From VXYL01 sp965243175 (GTDB lineage Bacteria; Pseudomonadota; Gammaproteobacteria; Pseudomonadales; Azotimanducaceae), in contig OZ251532.1 in NCBI GenBank assembly GCA_965243175.1, positions 3,162,001 to 3,226,000 on the forward strand: a stretch of 64,000 bases of DNA, in the 5' to 3' direction. Position 1 is the first letter of the stretch. The number at the start of each line of letters is the position of its first letter. The position numbers and the translations under genes were made by a program. The notes beneath the pieces were generated by a model. The model searched no databases and was not told the DNA's origin. It saw nothing but the letters and a program-made list of their open reading frames with translations. Positions 9,601 through 24,600 of this stretch are shown piece by piece.

Positions 9601-12600
9601 TGGACGAGAACTCGGCGCTGACCAGGAACTACTCGGTGCGGCTGTCGAGTCAGCCGCCGGTGAGCGTGACGGTCGCGCTCGCCAGCGACAACGCCGCGGT
9701 GACGGTCAGCCCGACCGAACTCACGTTCACGACCCAGAACTGGCGCACGGCGCAGACGGTGGCCGCGACGACGACCGCGGACGCCGATGCCGTGGACGAA
9801 GGCGCGGACGTGGTACACGCGATCGCCCGCACCGAATTCTCGACGACGCTCCGCGTCGGCGTGCGCGATGCCGAGCGCACCGGCACGGACTACGATACGG
9901 ACGAGGACGGCCTCATCGAGATCGACTCGATAGCCCAGCTCAACGCCATGCGCTGGGACCTCGACGGCAACGGCGGGGCGAGCGGCGGCAACGCCGACAG
10001 CTACGCCACCGCGTTCCCCACGGCGTCCGCCGGCATGGGCTGCCCGAACCGAGGCGACGCAGACGACGATCCGGATCCCTGCATCGGCTACGAGCTGACG
10101 AGCGACTTGGACCTCGCCGGTTCCGTCTGGGATCCCATCGGCCCGGACGCCACGCCCAACAACAGCGCGCACTTCAACGCCACCTTCGACGGCAACGGCC
10201 ACGTCATCCGCAATCTAGTCGTAAACCGCGGCGCCAACTACGCGGGCCTGTTCGCGGTGCTGCGCTCGAACGCGGTGGTGCGAGCCTTGGGTCTGCCGGG
10301 CGTCCAAGTGCGTCTCGGGTCGTTCAGCGGGGCGGCGCTGGCCGGGCAGAGCTGGGGGCGGGTGGCAGCGGTCTGGGCCACGGGCGAGGTGCGCGGCGGC
10401 GGCAACCTCGGCGGGCTAGTGGGGGTGCTGCAGTCGGGTGGGACGGTCACGGCGAGCTACGCCGCGGTGGCGCTGGAATGTACGGACGGCAGGGCGGTGA
10501 AGGTCGGCGGCCTAGTGGGCGAGAACCTTGCCGGCGGCAGCGTCGCAGCGAGCTACGCGACCGGCACGGTGACCGGCGTCTGCCAGACCAGCGGCAGGTC
10601 CGGCCTGACCAGTGGCGCCGGCGCGGTGACCGCAAGCTACTGGGACACCACTCTGAGTGGCATCGAAGACGACGACGACGCGGATCCTCCAGAAGGACGG
10701 AGCAGGAGCGACTTGCAGACCCCGACGCAGTACGGGGCCACCGGCCTGTACGCGGACTGGGACGAATACGACGTGGACGGCAACGGCACGTCCGACGACG
10801 CTTGGAACTTCGGCACGAACAGCCAGCATCCGGTGTTGAAGTTCGGCGGCTTCGACACCGCCGCGCAGTTCGCCCTGCAGCCGCCCGATTTCGGCAGCGG
10901 CGCGGTGTCGCAACCGACGTTGCGCACTGGCCTCTCCAGCACGATCCAAATACCGCCAGCGACCGGCGGCACAGTCGCCTACACGGCGAACGGGCTGCCG
11001 CCCGGCATGGTCTTCGACGCCGACGGCAGCGGCGCCTGCACCGCGGCGCGCACCATCTGCGGCGCGCCGACTCGCGCCGGCAGGTTCGCGGTCACCGTTT
11101 GGGCGACGAACGCGGCCGGCGTCAGCGCCCGCTTGGATTTCGTCCTCGAGGTGGGCGGCATCGAGATCGACACGGACCCCGAGACGCCGCAAGTGGATGG
11201 CGGCATCGTGGCATTGGCGGAGGATCGGGGGAGTCCGGCGCGGTCGAAGCGCTATGCAGTGCGCCTTACGTCGGCGCCGACCGGCGACGTGACCGTGACG
11301 ATCACGAGCAGCGACACCGGTGCGGTGACGGTGGACGCGGACGCCGACACGTCCGGCCTGCAAAGCCAGATCACGTTCACCACGATGAACTGGAATACGG
11401 CGCAGATCGTGACGCTTGCCGCGGTGCAAGACGACACTGGCGTGGACGAGCGCGCCACCATCACCCACGCCGCGAGCGGCGGCGGCTTCGCCGGCCAGTC
11501 GGCGCTGCTCACGGCGACGGTGGCGGACGACGAGACGCCGGCCGTGCTGGTGGACGCGGATCCGTCGACGGCGCGGATCGAGGCCCGCCGCCTGACGCTG
11601 GACGAAGCCACCACGGAGTCGAAGAGCTACGGCGTGTACCTGGCGGCGCTGCCCACCGCGACCGTGCGGCTGGCCGTGGCCAGCGGCGACGCCGGCGCAG
11701 CGACGGTCGACCGCAGCCAGCTGACCTTCACCACGACTAACTGGAACACGGCGCAGACGGTACGGGTGACGGCGCAGGCGGACGGCGACGCCCTGGACGA
11801 GCGTGTGATCTTAGCGCACACGGCCAACGGCGCTGACGAGTACGTTGGCGTCTCGGAGCACTTGGCTGTCGTCGTGGCGGACGACGAGACGCACTCCGGG
11901 GACTACGACGACGACGACAACGACCTCATCGATATCCGCTCCCTCGCCCAGCTCAATGCCGTGCGCTGGGACCTCGACGGCGATGGCACTGCCGTCGCCG
12001 CCGATGCTGCGAACTATGCAGCCGCCTTCCCCAACGCGGTCACCGGCATGGGCTGCCCGAACTCCTGCGAAGGCTACGAGCTGCGGAGGGATCTGGACTT
12101 CGACACCGATGGCGACGGCGCCACCTGGACCGAGGTGAACGGCAGGGTCGTCGGCGATGCGCACGACGCCTACTACAACGATGGTGCCGGCTTTGAGCCC
12201 ATCGGCGGCAGCGCCACCTACGACGGTCGCTTCAACGGTAACGGCCACCTCGTTCGTAACCTTTTCATCAGCCGCGGCGAAAACTACGTCGGCTTGTTTG
12301 GCCGAATTGGCAGCACTGGCCGCATCTACGCCGTGGGGGTTGTGGACGCTTACGTCCAGGGCCAGACCTTCGTTGGCATTCTGACGGGCGATGTCAGAGG
12401 GGTGGCCGTCGCCTGCTACACCACTGGGTCGGTGAGGGGCAACCGCATAGTGGGCGGGCTCTCCGGCCAGCTTTCGGGAGGAGGGGACACGCTCGCGACC
12501 TATTCGCTCGCCACGGTCTCGGTCAGCGGCGAGCTTGGTGGCGGACTGGTCGGTGGCACTTACGGCGGTGAGACCATCAATGCATCTTGGGCAGCCGGTC

Positions 12601-15600
12601 CGGTCAGAGGCCGTTCCAGCGGCGGGTTGTCAGGGGGCCATTCGGGGGCTGTCTTGGGGGTGCCCAGCTACTGGGACACGGATACCTCCGGCAGGACACG
12701 GAGCTTCGGCGGGGTCGGCCTGCCCACCAGCGCTTTGCAGCGGCCAACAGCGTATGGTGCCGCTGGCATCTATTCGACTTGGGACGATCAGGACGTCGAT
12801 GGCGACGGCACGAGGGGCGTCGCCGCGGACCCAGACGACGACGCTTGGGACTTCGGCACCAGCCGGCAGTATCCGGCGCTGAAAATCGGCGCCTTCGATA
12901 CGGCCACTCAGTTCAACGCGGCGCCGACGTCCTTCGGCACGGTTCGCACCCCAAACCCCGGATTCCAAGCCGGTGTCGCCCAGTACCTGCAGTTTCCGGC
13001 GGCATCGACCAGCAGCGGCGCCACAGTGATCTACAGCGTCACCGGACTGCCACCAGGCCTCCAGTTCGACATCGACGGCACCGGTGCTTGCGGTGCCGCG
13101 CTGACCCTCTGCGGCGCTCCGACCGCTCCCGGCACTTTCACGGTCGTACTCCGCGCTGCCAACCGCAGCGGGGTGGCGGAGTTGCGCTACGCCGTCACGG
13201 TGGAGGGCATCCTGATCGACGCCATCCCGGGTACGCAAACGGTGGACTCCGGTCCCCTCGCCTTGGAAGAGCTGTCGAGTTCCACGAGCAGCTCCGGGAA
13301 CTACTCCGTGAAGCTGTCGGGCGAGCCATCGGCGAACACCACGGTGACGATCGTCAGCGCGGATGCCGGCGCCGTGACCGTGGACACGAGCACGGTGTCC
13401 GGCCTGCAGGACACGCTGACGTTCACGACCATGAACTGGAACACGGCGCAGACGGTGACGCTGGCTGCCGTGCAGGACGACGACCCGGTGGACGAGTCGG
13501 TCGTGATCACCCACACCGCCAGCGGCGGCCTCGACAGCACCGCCTATCTGACGGCGACCGTCGATGACGATGAACCGCCGCTGGCGGTGGTGATCGACGC
13601 GGATGCTTCGACCCCGGCGACCGTCGATCCCGACCCGTTGGTGCTGGAAGAGGGTGCATCGCCGGGCAAGGAGTACGCCTTGAAGCTGCCGCAGGCGCCC
13701 AGCGCGGCGGTGACCGTGACGGTGATGAGCCGTAGCGGAGAAGTAACGGTGGACACGGATTCGATGGTCGGTGCGCAGACGACGCTGACGTTCTCGACGA
13801 TGAATTGGAACACGTGGCAGACCGTGACGGCGAGCGCCGCAGAGGACGACGACGCCGTCGACGAGGCGACCGGCATCGACCACGTCGCCAGCGGCGCGGC
13901 GGAGTTCGCCGGCGCAACCACCGGCCTGCGCATCGGCGTGCGCGACGACGAGCGCACCGGCACGGACTACGACGCGGACGAGGACGGCCTGATCGAGATC
14001 GACTCGCTGGCGCAGCTGAACGCCATGCGCTGGGACCTCGACGGCGATGGCGTCTCGGCCAACGCCGGCTACGACTCCGCGTTTCCCGGCGCATCCGCCG
14101 GCATGGGTTGCCCGGACGGCGAGGATCCCGACGGCCTGCCGGACGCCTGCGCCGGCTACGAGCTGACGCGGGACCTGGATTTCGACACCGATGGCGACGG
14201 CGCCACATACACGCTGAGCGGCGCCACGGCCACGGGCGATGGCGACGACGCCTACAACAACGGCGGCAGCGGCTGGGATCCGATCGGCCCGCCGTCCGGC
14301 AGCCTGAGTTTCGACGCCACGTTCGACGGCAACGGCCACGTCATCCGCAACCTCTTCGTCAACCGCAGCGATCGCAACCTGGTGGGCCTGTTTTCGGCGC
14401 TGCGCCCGAACGCGGCGGTGCGCGCCTTGGGCCTGCCGGGTGCCCGCGTGATCGGCAACTGGAGCACGGCGCCGCTGGCCGGGGAGAACTCGGGCCGGAT
14501 GGCTGCGGTGTGGACGAGCGGCGTCGCGCAGGGGCTCGGCAACGTCGGCGGCCTGACCGGGGTGCTGCGGCAGGGCGGAACGATCGTGGCGAGCTACTCG
14601 ACCGCGGCGGTGGCCTGCACCGGCACTGGGGCCACGCACCGCGCCTCGGGGCTGGTGGGCTTGAGCCAGAGCACAGCCGCGTCGGGCGCCATCGCCGCCA
14701 GCTACTCGACCGGTGCGGTGACGGGCGCTTGCCCGACCGGCAGCAAATCCGGCCTGACCAGCGGCGGCACGGCATCGGCCAGCTACTGGGACACCGCCTT
14801 GAGCGGCATCAACGACGACACGGACGCCGACCCGCCGGAAGGCAGGACGACGAGCCAGTTGCAAGCGCCGACGGATGCGTCCGGCATCTACGCGAGCTGG
14901 GACGACGAGGACGTCGACGGCGACGGCGTGGCCGGCACCGTTCTGGACGACTCCTGGGATTTCGGCACCAACGCGCAGCATCCGGTGCTGAAGTTCCGCG
15001 GCTTGGACGCCGCCTTGCAGTTCAACTCCCAAGGCACGGACTCGGCGCCGAGCTTCGGCATGGCAACGGTGGCCAACCGGACGTTCCCGCAAGGTCGCCC
15101 CGTCCTGCCGCTTCAGATTCCCGCCGCGACCGGCGGCAACGGCGTCCTCTCGTACGCCGCGGCCGGGCTGCCTGCCGGGCTGGTCTTCGACGCCGACGGT
15201 TCGGGCGCCTGCCAGACTCCTCGCGCCATCTGCGGCACGCCGACCACCAGCGGCAGCGCCGTCACGGTGACCATCGCGGCCGCGGACAACGACGACAACA
15301 CGAGCGACGACGCCACCCTGACGTTCGACATCACCGTGACCGCGCCTTCGACGGATGTCGGCGCCGTGCTGATCGACGCGGAGCCAGGCACGGCGGCGCT
15401 GGACCCCGGGCCGCTGCTGCTCAGCGAAGCGTCCGCGGACGCGAACAACGCCCTCGGCTACGCGGTGCGGCTGTCGGCGCAGCCGACCGGGAACGTGACG
15501 GTGGCGGTGGCGAGCGACGACACCGGCGCCGTGACGGTCAGCCCCGCTTCGCTGACCTTCACCACGCAGAACTGGAACACCGCGCAGACCGTCACCGCCA

Positions 15601-18600
15601 CCGCGGTGGCCGAATCGACGGACGCGGTGGACGAATCGGTCGACATCACCCACACGCCCACCGGCGGCGGCTACAGCGGCGCCGTCACGCTGCGCGTGGC
15701 GGTATCCGATGCCGAGCGCACCAACACGGACTACGACACCGACGAGAACGGCCTGATCGAGATCTCCACCTTGGCGCAGCTGAACGCCATGCGCTGGGAC
15801 CTGGACGGCAACGGATCCCCGACCGGCGACAGCGGCGCCTACGCCACCGCCTTCCCGACCGCCGCCGCCGGCATGGGCTGCCCCACCGGAGGATGTACCG
15901 GCTACGAGCTCACCCAGGACCTGGACTTCGACACCGACGGCGACGGTTCCACGCACACCGCCGGCACCAGCGACGCCCAGGACACCTACCACAACTCCGG
16001 CAGCGGCTGGGATCCCATCGGCGCCAACGCCGCCCCCGGCGACAGCACCCACTTCAACGCGACGTTCGACGGCAACGGCCACTCCATCCACAACCTTTAC
16101 ATCAACCGCAACCGCAACTGGTCGGCGCTGTTCGCGGCGCTGCGCGGCGACGCGGTGGTGCGCTCGCTGGGCCTGCCGAACGCCCATGTGCGGGCGGGGC
16201 AGGGCAGCGTGGCGCCACTGGCTGGCGAGTCGATTGGCCGCGTCGAGGCGGTGTGGGCCAGCGGCTCCGTGGCCGGCAACGCCAACATCGGCGGCCTGCT
16301 GGGGCAGAACCTCGCCGGCGGCGTGGTCGTGGCGAGCTACTCGAAGGCGGCCACGCAGTGCGGCACCGGCGGCGGCGCCGGCCTGGTCGCCTACAACGCC
16401 GGTGCCATCGTCGCCAGCTACGCCACCGGCGCGATCACGGGCGGCTGTGCGGCGTCGAACAAGCATGGCCTGGCGAGCGGCCCCGGCACGACCGCCGGCA
16501 GCTATTGGGACACCGCCATGAGCGGCGTCACGGCCTCCGCCCAAGGCGCCGGCCGCACCACGGCGCAGCTGCAAACCCCGACTTCGGCCACCGGCATCTA
16601 CGCCGGCTGGGACGCCTTGGACGTGGACGGCGACGGCGACTCGCGCGAAGCGCCGTGGCGCTTCGGCACCAGTTCGCAGTATCCGGCGCTCGGCTACCGC
16701 GACGCGGACCCGATCCCCCAGCGCGGCGACTACGACCTGGACGACGACGGCCTCATCGAGGTGTACACGCTGGCGCAGCTGAACGCCATCCGCTGGGACC
16801 TGAACGGCGACGGCGCCCCGGCCTCCGGCAACGCCGCGGACTACGGCAAGGCGTTCCGCAACCACGTCGCCGGCATGGGCTGCCCGACCAGCGGCGGCTG
16901 TACCGGCTACGAGCTGCAGAACGACCTCGACTTCGACACCGACGGCGACGGTTCCACATGGACGCAACCGACCGGCGGCGCCTTCACCGGCGACGCGGGC
17001 GACGCCTACTACAACGGCAACAACGGCTGGGATCCCATCGGCCCGGCCTCGGCGCCGAGCGCCACCACGCACTTCAACGCCACCTTCGACGGCAAGGGCC
17101 ACGTCGTCGAGAACCTGTTGATGAACCGCAGCCGCAACTACCAGGGGCTGTTCGCGGCGCTGGCTGGCAACGCGGTGGTGCGTTCGCTGGGGCTCTCGAA
17201 CGTCCGCGTGCGGTTCGGCTCGAACTACGTCGGCGCGCTGGCCGGGCGGAACGCCGGGCGCGTGGCGGCGGCGTGGTCGTCGGGCTCGGTGCAAGCCGAG
17301 GACGAGGCCGGCGGCCTGGTGGGCCAGAACGATTCCGGCGCCGCCATCGTCGCCAGCTACTCGACGGCGGCGGTGGACGGCTGGGCCCCCACCGCCGGCT
17401 ACACCGTCGGCGGCCTCGCCGGCGTCAACGCCGGCGCCATCGTCGCCAGCTACGCGGCCGGCGCAGTGACGGGCAACGCCCCGAACCAGCACGGCCTGGC
17501 GGGTGGCAGCGGCACCTTCACCGCCAGCTACTGGGACACGGACCGCAGCGGCATCAACGACGACTCGGACGCCAACCCGCCCGAGGGCATCACCTCGGCG
17601 AACCTGCGCAAGCCGACCGGCTACACGGACATCTACGACGCCTGGGACGATCAGGACGTCGACGGCGACAACACCGCCGGCGAGAACCCCGACGACGACG
17701 CCTGGGACTTCGGCGACCAGTGGCAGTGGCCGGTGCTGAAGTTCGGCGGCTTGGACACGGCGCGCCAGATCGCCTTGCAGCCGAACGTGCCGCCCACCTT
17801 CGCCGCCACGGTTCCCCCATTCCCCCAATTCGTGACCTTCCGCAAGGACTACCAAATCGACCCCTTCCAGATCCCCGCGGCCACCGGCGGCGAAGGCGTC
17901 GGCTACACCTACACGGCCAGCGGCCTGCCGGTCGGCCTCGTCTTCGACGCCGACGGCACGGGTTCCTGCCCAGGGTCCGCGCCGCGCACCATCTGCGGCA
18001 CGCCCACGGTCAACAGCACCAGCCCGGTCACCATCTACGCCGCCGATGGCGACACCAACACGGACGACGGCGACCGCGCCGAGCTCGGGTTCGTCGTCGT
18101 CGTCGCCACCCCCATCGCCACGCTCACCAGCCGCCCGGCCACCCTCGCCGAGGCCAACCTGAACGGCGCCGAGATCACGGTCACGCTCGGCACCGCCCTC
18201 TTCGAGAGCGGCGTCATCGCGTCGAGCTTCATGCTCAACACGGATGTGTCCGGCCTGGCCATCGGCTCGCTGGCCACGGTGAGCGAGGGCGACTCCGCGG
18301 CCACGTTCACGCTGGCCTACGACGGCACGGACTTCGACACCGCCAGGACCCTGGCCGTCACCGTGGCCGAAGCCGCCCACGACCTGAAAGGCACGCTGAC
18401 CACTGCCAGCGTCGCCGTGGCGGCCTCGCAGGACGTCCTGCTGCAGCCCGTTGAACTGAGGGCGCCGACGAGCAGCCCGCTCGCGCTCACGGAAGCCGCC
18501 ACCGGCGGCGGCAACACGGACGGCTTCACGGTGCGGATGCCGACCGCTCCGGGGGCGAACACCACGATTGCGGTCGCAAGCGCGGACACCGGCGCCGTGA

Positions 18601-21600
18601 CGGTGGCCCCGCCCACGCTCACCTTCACCGCCACCAACTTCGCCACCGCCCAGTCGGTCACCGTCACCGCCCAGGCGGACGACGACACCCGCGACGAAAC
18701 GGTGCCGGTGACGCTGACGGCGGCCGGCGTGGGCGTGCTGGCCACGGTGACCGTGACGGTGGACGACGACGACGCCGGCACGGTGCTGATCGATGCGGAC
18801 CCGACCACCGCCGCGCTGGACCCCGGCCCGCTGCTGCTGGCCGAAGGCGACACCGGCGCCTACACGGTGCGCCTCTCGGCGCAGCCGAGCGCGGACACGA
18901 CGGTGGCGGTGGCCAGCGGCGACACCGGCGCGGTGACGGTGGACGAATCCTCGCTCACCTTCACCATGCAGAACTGGAGCGCGCCGCAGACGGTGACCGC
19001 CACGGCAGTGGCGGAGGCGAGCAACTCGGTGGACGAGTCCGTGACGGTCTCCCACGAAGCGACCGGCGGCGGCTACGGCGGCACGTCGTCGAACCTGCGC
19101 GTGGGCGTGTCGGACGCCGAGCGCACCGGCACGGACTTCGACACGGACGAGGACGGCCTGATCGAGATTTCGACGCTCGCGCAGCTGAACGCGGTGCGCT
19201 GGGACCTGGACGGCAACGGCGTGGTGTCGGTCGGCAACCACGCGAACTACCGGGGCGCCGGCGGCGCGTTCGCCAACGCCTCGGCCGGCATGGGCTGCCC
19301 GGCCGGCACCGGCGGCACGCCGGCGTGCCGCGGCTACGAGCTGACGCGGGATCTGGACTTCGACACCGACGGCGACGGTTCCTCCCACGACGGCGGCACC
19401 AGCGACTCGGACGACGCCTACCACAACAGCGGCATGGGCTGGGATCCCATCGGCCCGTCCTCGACGCCCACCGACAGCACCCACTTCAACGCTGTCTTCG
19501 ACGGCAACGGCCACTCCATCCACAACCTCTTCGTCAGCCGCAACCGCAACTACGGCGGCCTGTTCGCGGCGCTGCGCGGCGACGCGACGGTGCGCTCGCT
19601 GGGGCTGCCGAACGCCCACGTGGACATCGACCAGCAGGGTTCGGCGGCGCCGCTGGCGGGCGCCTCGTGGGGCCGGGTGGAGGCGGTGTGGGCGAGCGGC
19701 TCGGCGGCGGGCAAGGCCAACATCGCCGGCCTGCTGGGGCAGAACCTCGCCGGCGCCGTGGTCGTGGCCAGCTACTCGAAGGCGTCCGCGCAGTGCAGCG
19801 CCGGCACCGCCGCCGGCCTGGTCGGCTACAACGCGGGAACCATCGTCGCCAGCTACGCGACCGGCGCGATCACGGGCGGCTGCGCCGCGACCGCCAAGCA
19901 CGGCCTGGCGGACGGCCCCGGCACGGCGACGGCCAGCAACTGGGACCGCGAGACGAGCGGCGTCACGACTTCCGACCAAGGCACGGGCCGCACCACCGCG
20001 CAGCTCAAGACCCCGACGTCGGCCACCGGCATCTACGCCGGCTGGGCGGACATGGACGTGGACGGCGACGGCGACCCGCACGAGTCGCCGTGGCACTTCG
20101 GCACCGACTCGCAGTACCCGGCGCTGCGCTACCGTGGCGCCGACCCGATCCCCCAGCGCGGCGACTACGACCTGGACGACGACGGCCTGATCGAAGTGCG
20201 GACGCTGGCGCAACTGGACGCCATCCGCTGGGACCTCAACGGCGACGGCGCCCCGTCCACCGGCACCAACGACGCCGGCAGCTACGCCAAGGCGTTCCGT
20301 GGCCACGTCACGGGCATGGGCTGCCCCGCCGCCATGGGCGGCGCAACGGCCTGCGAAGGCTACGAGCTGGAGAACGACCTCGACTTCGACACCGACGGCG
20401 ACGGCGCCACGCACACTGGCGGCACCAGCGACTCCGGCGACGCCTACCACGACGGCGGCAGCGGCTGGGATCCCATCGGCCCGGCCGCCACGGTGAGCGA
20501 CTCCACCCACTTCAACGCCGTCTTCGACGGCAAGGGCCACGTCGTCCGCAACCTGTACGTGAACCGCGCCCACCGCTACGCAGGCCTGTTCGGCGGCACG
20601 GCCAGCGACGCGACGGTGCGGGCGCTGGGCGTCGCCAACGCCTACGTCGAGGCATGGAACTTCAGCGGCGTGTTGTCGGGCGAGAACGCCGGCCGCATCG
20701 CCGCGGTGTGGACCAGCGGCTCGGTGCAGGGCGGCTCGCACATCGGCGGCCTGGCCGGCGCCGCCACCGCGACTTCGACGATCGTGGCGAGCTACTCCAC
20801 GGCGTCGGCGCAATGCACCGGCACGGGCGCCGCGGACCTCGCCGGCGGGCTGGTCGGCGCGAACGCCGGCACCATCGCCGCCAGCTATTCGACGGGCGCG
20901 GTGACGGGCGCCTGCCCGACGGCGAACAAGCACGGCCTGGCGGGCGGCAGCGGCACCTTCACCGCCAGCTACTGGGACGTGAACCGGAGCGGCATCGCCG
21001 ACGACGTCGGCGCGGATTCCCCGGAAGGCGAGACTTCGGCGAACCTGCGCCAGCCCACCGGCTACACCGGCCTCTACTCCACTTGGGACGATCAAGACGT
21101 CGACGGCGACAGCACGGCCGGCGAGGCCCCCGACGACGACGCCTGGGACTTCGGCGACCAGTGGCAGTGGCCGGCGCTGAAGTTCGGCGGCCTGGACACA
21201 GCGCCCCAGATCGCTTTGCAGCCGAACACGCCGCCGACCTTCGGCACGGGATCGGTGGCGAACAAGACCTACCGCAAGGACCACGAGATACTGACGTTCC
21301 AAGTGCCGGCGGCCAGCGGCGGCGAAGGCGTGGGCTACACCTACGAAGCCAGCGGCCTGCCGGCGGGCCTCGTCTTCGAGGGCGTCTGCGGCGCCCGCGG
21401 CGTGTGCGGCACGCCCACGGCCAACACCACCGGCGCGCAGACGGTGACCATATACGCCCACGATGGCGACACGAACCGCGAGGACAGCGACCGCGCGGTG
21501 CTGACGTTCACCATCACCGTGGTCACCCCCACGGCGACGCTGGCGGCCAGCAACCCGACGTCACTGACCGAGGCGAACCTGGACGGCGCCGAGGTGACGG

Positions 21601-24600
21601 TGACGCTGGCCGACACGGCGTTCGCCAGCGGGGTGGGGCAGTCGAGCTTCACGGTGGGCGGGAACGTGCCGGGGGTGACGATCTCTTCGCTGGCCACGGT
21701 GACGGCGGGCGACACCACAGCGACGCTGACGTTGACGTACACCGGCGCGGACTTCACCGCCATCCGCACCCTGTCGGTGAGCGTGGCGGCGTCCGCCCAC
21801 GACCTGCCGGGGGCGATCGCGTCGAGCGCGGTGAACGTGGCGCCGACTCCGGGGGCGGTTGTCAGCCGCACCACGCTGGCGCTGGAGGAGGACCCGAGCG
21901 CCGGCGGGGGGACGAGCCGGAACGTGGGGACGTACACGGTCGCGCTGACCGCCGACCCGACTCCCGCCAGCGGCCTCACCTGCCTGGTGACCATCGAAGC
22001 GACCAGCGACAACGCCGACGTGGCCATCGACAACGACGTCTCGCCCCTGACGGAGCGGCTGTCGTTCACCGGCTTGAACTGGAACGTCCCGCAGACCGTC
22101 ACGGTCACCGTCGCCAGCGACAACGACGCCGTGGACGACGCGGCGACCATCGGCCACAGGCGGCCCGGCGGCTCCTGCGTCGGCGGCTTCTTCGGCACCC
22201 CGACCATCTCCTCCGTCACCGTGAACGTACACGACGACGAGACGGCGGCCATCCTGCTGGACGCGGACCCGTCCTCGCCGGCCACGGACGAGTCCGGCCC
22301 GCTGGCGCTGGACGAACTCTCCACCTCGTCGGACAACTCGAAGTCCTACACCGCGCGGCTTTCCGCCGAGCCGACCGCGGACGTGACGGTGACCGTCACC
22401 AGCGACGACACCACGGCGCTGACCGTGAACGACACGGACGGCGACGCGATGGGCGTCCAGAACACCCTCACCTTCACCTCGACGAACTGGAACACCCCCC
22501 AGACGCTGACCCTCACCGCCGCCCAGGACAGCGACAGCATCGGCGAGAACGTGACCATCACCCACGCCGCCAGCACCGCGGCCATGAGCGAGTACACCAA
22601 CGTGCAGGCGACGCTCACGGCCAACCTGACGGACAAGGACACCCCCGGCTTCGTCTTCGACGCCGACCCGAGCTCCCCGGCCACGGACGAGGCGGGCCCG
22701 CTGGAACTGCAGGAGCTGTCGTCGTCCACCACCAACTCGGCCGACTACACGGTGCGCCTGACCGCGCTGCCCACCCAGACGGTGACGGCGACCATCACGA
22801 GCAGCGACACGTCCGCCGTGACCGTGGGCCAGAGCACCCTGACGTTCACCACGACCAGCTGGAACACCCCCCAGACGGTGACCCTGAGCGCCCAGCAGGA
22901 CGACGGCGGCGCCAACGAGAGCGTGACCATCGCCCACAGCGCCGCCACCGCCACCAGCAGCGAGTACACCAACGTGTCCTCGGAGTTCACGGCGACGGTG
23001 GACGACGACGAGACCCCGGCCATCACCCTCTCCACGACCGCCCTGGCGGTGCCGGAAGGGAGCAGCGCCGACTACACCGTGCGGCTGGCCACGGAGCCGG
23101 AAGGCGGCAGCGTCACGGTGGCGATCACCGGCGCCGGCAACGGCCTGACGCCGAGCCCGACGTCGCTGACGTTCACGGCGGCGAACTGGAACACGGCGCG
23201 GTCGGTGCGCGTGACCGCGGCGAACGACAACGACGGCACCAACGAGCAGGCGATGCTCACTCACGCCTCGAGCGGCGGCGAGTACGACGACGCGACCGAC
23301 GTGGTCCTGACGGCCACCGCGTCCGACAGCGACACGCCGAGCCTGGCCGTGAGCCCGACCATGCTGACGGTGGACGAGAACGGCACGAACACCTACACCG
23401 TCCGCCTCAACACCCAGCCGAGCGCGACCGTGACGGTGACGGTGGGCGGCGCCAGCGGCACCGTGACCGTGGACACCGCGGCCACGAGCGGCAACCAGAA
23501 CACCCTGACGTTCACGAACACGAACTGGGCCACGAACCAGACCGTGACGGTGGCGGCCGGCAGCGACGACAACGCCCGCAACGAGGAGGTCTCCCTCACC
23601 CACACCGCAAGCGGCGGCGACTACGCCAGCCTCGCGCTCGCTTCCCGCCCCGGCGTGACGGTGACGGTGGACGACGACGAGACGGCCGGCATCCTCCTCG
23701 ACGCCGACCCGAACACCCCGAACGACCAGTCCGGCCCGCTGGCGCTGAACGAACTGCCCACGGCGACCAACAACTCGGTGAGCTACACCGTGCGCCTGTC
23801 CTCGGAGCCGACCCAGGACGCGACGGTGACGATCGCCAGCGACGACGCCGCGGTGACGGTGGACGACACCGACGGCGACAGCCTGAACGGCGTCCAGAAC
23901 ACCCTCACCTTCACGTCCACGAACTGGAACACCCCCCAGACGGTGACCCTGACCGCCGCCGACGACACCAACGGCACCCCCGAGTCCGCCACCATCACGC
24001 ACACGGTCTCGGGCCCGACGGAATACGCCAGCGTCCAGGCGACGATCACCGCCAACACCACCGACGACGACGCCCCCGCGTTCGTCTTCGACGCCGACCC
24101 GGACGTGGCGAACGACCAGGCGGGCCCGCTGGCGCTGGAGGAGCTGCAGTCGTCGAGCACGAACTCGGACGACTACACCGTGCGCCTGAGCGCCCAGCCC
24201 ACCCAGACGGTGACCGCGACGATCACCAGCGGTAACACGTCTTCGGTCACCGTGGACGACACGGACACCGGGAACCCCGGCGACCAGAACACCCTCACGT
24301 TCACGAGCGCGAACTGGAACACCCCGCAGACCGTGACCCTCACGGCGCAGCAGGACGACAACGGCTTCGACGAGAACGTCACCATCACGCACAACGCGGC
24401 CACGACCCCGAGCAGCGAATTCAACAACGTCAGCGGCAGCTTCATGGCGAGCGTGACCGACGACGAAACCCCGGCCATCACCCTGTCGGCGACCTCCCTG
24501 ACCGTGCCGGAGGAGAACAGCAGGACGTACACGGTGCAGCTGGCGACGGAGCCGGTCGGCGGCAGCGTGACGGTGACGATCACCGGCGCGGAGAACCGCC

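Noticed and set aside
12630..21461. Open frame of 2,943 codons on the minus strand opposite the giant gene (and others of 1,000-1,600 codons at 6672, 21561, 26706 and 29874)
   Set aside because: Composition is extreme (Arg, Gly, His, Val), there are no domains or signal sequence, and the repeats mirror those of the sense gene. GC-rich third positions of the repeat codons suppress stops on the other strand.
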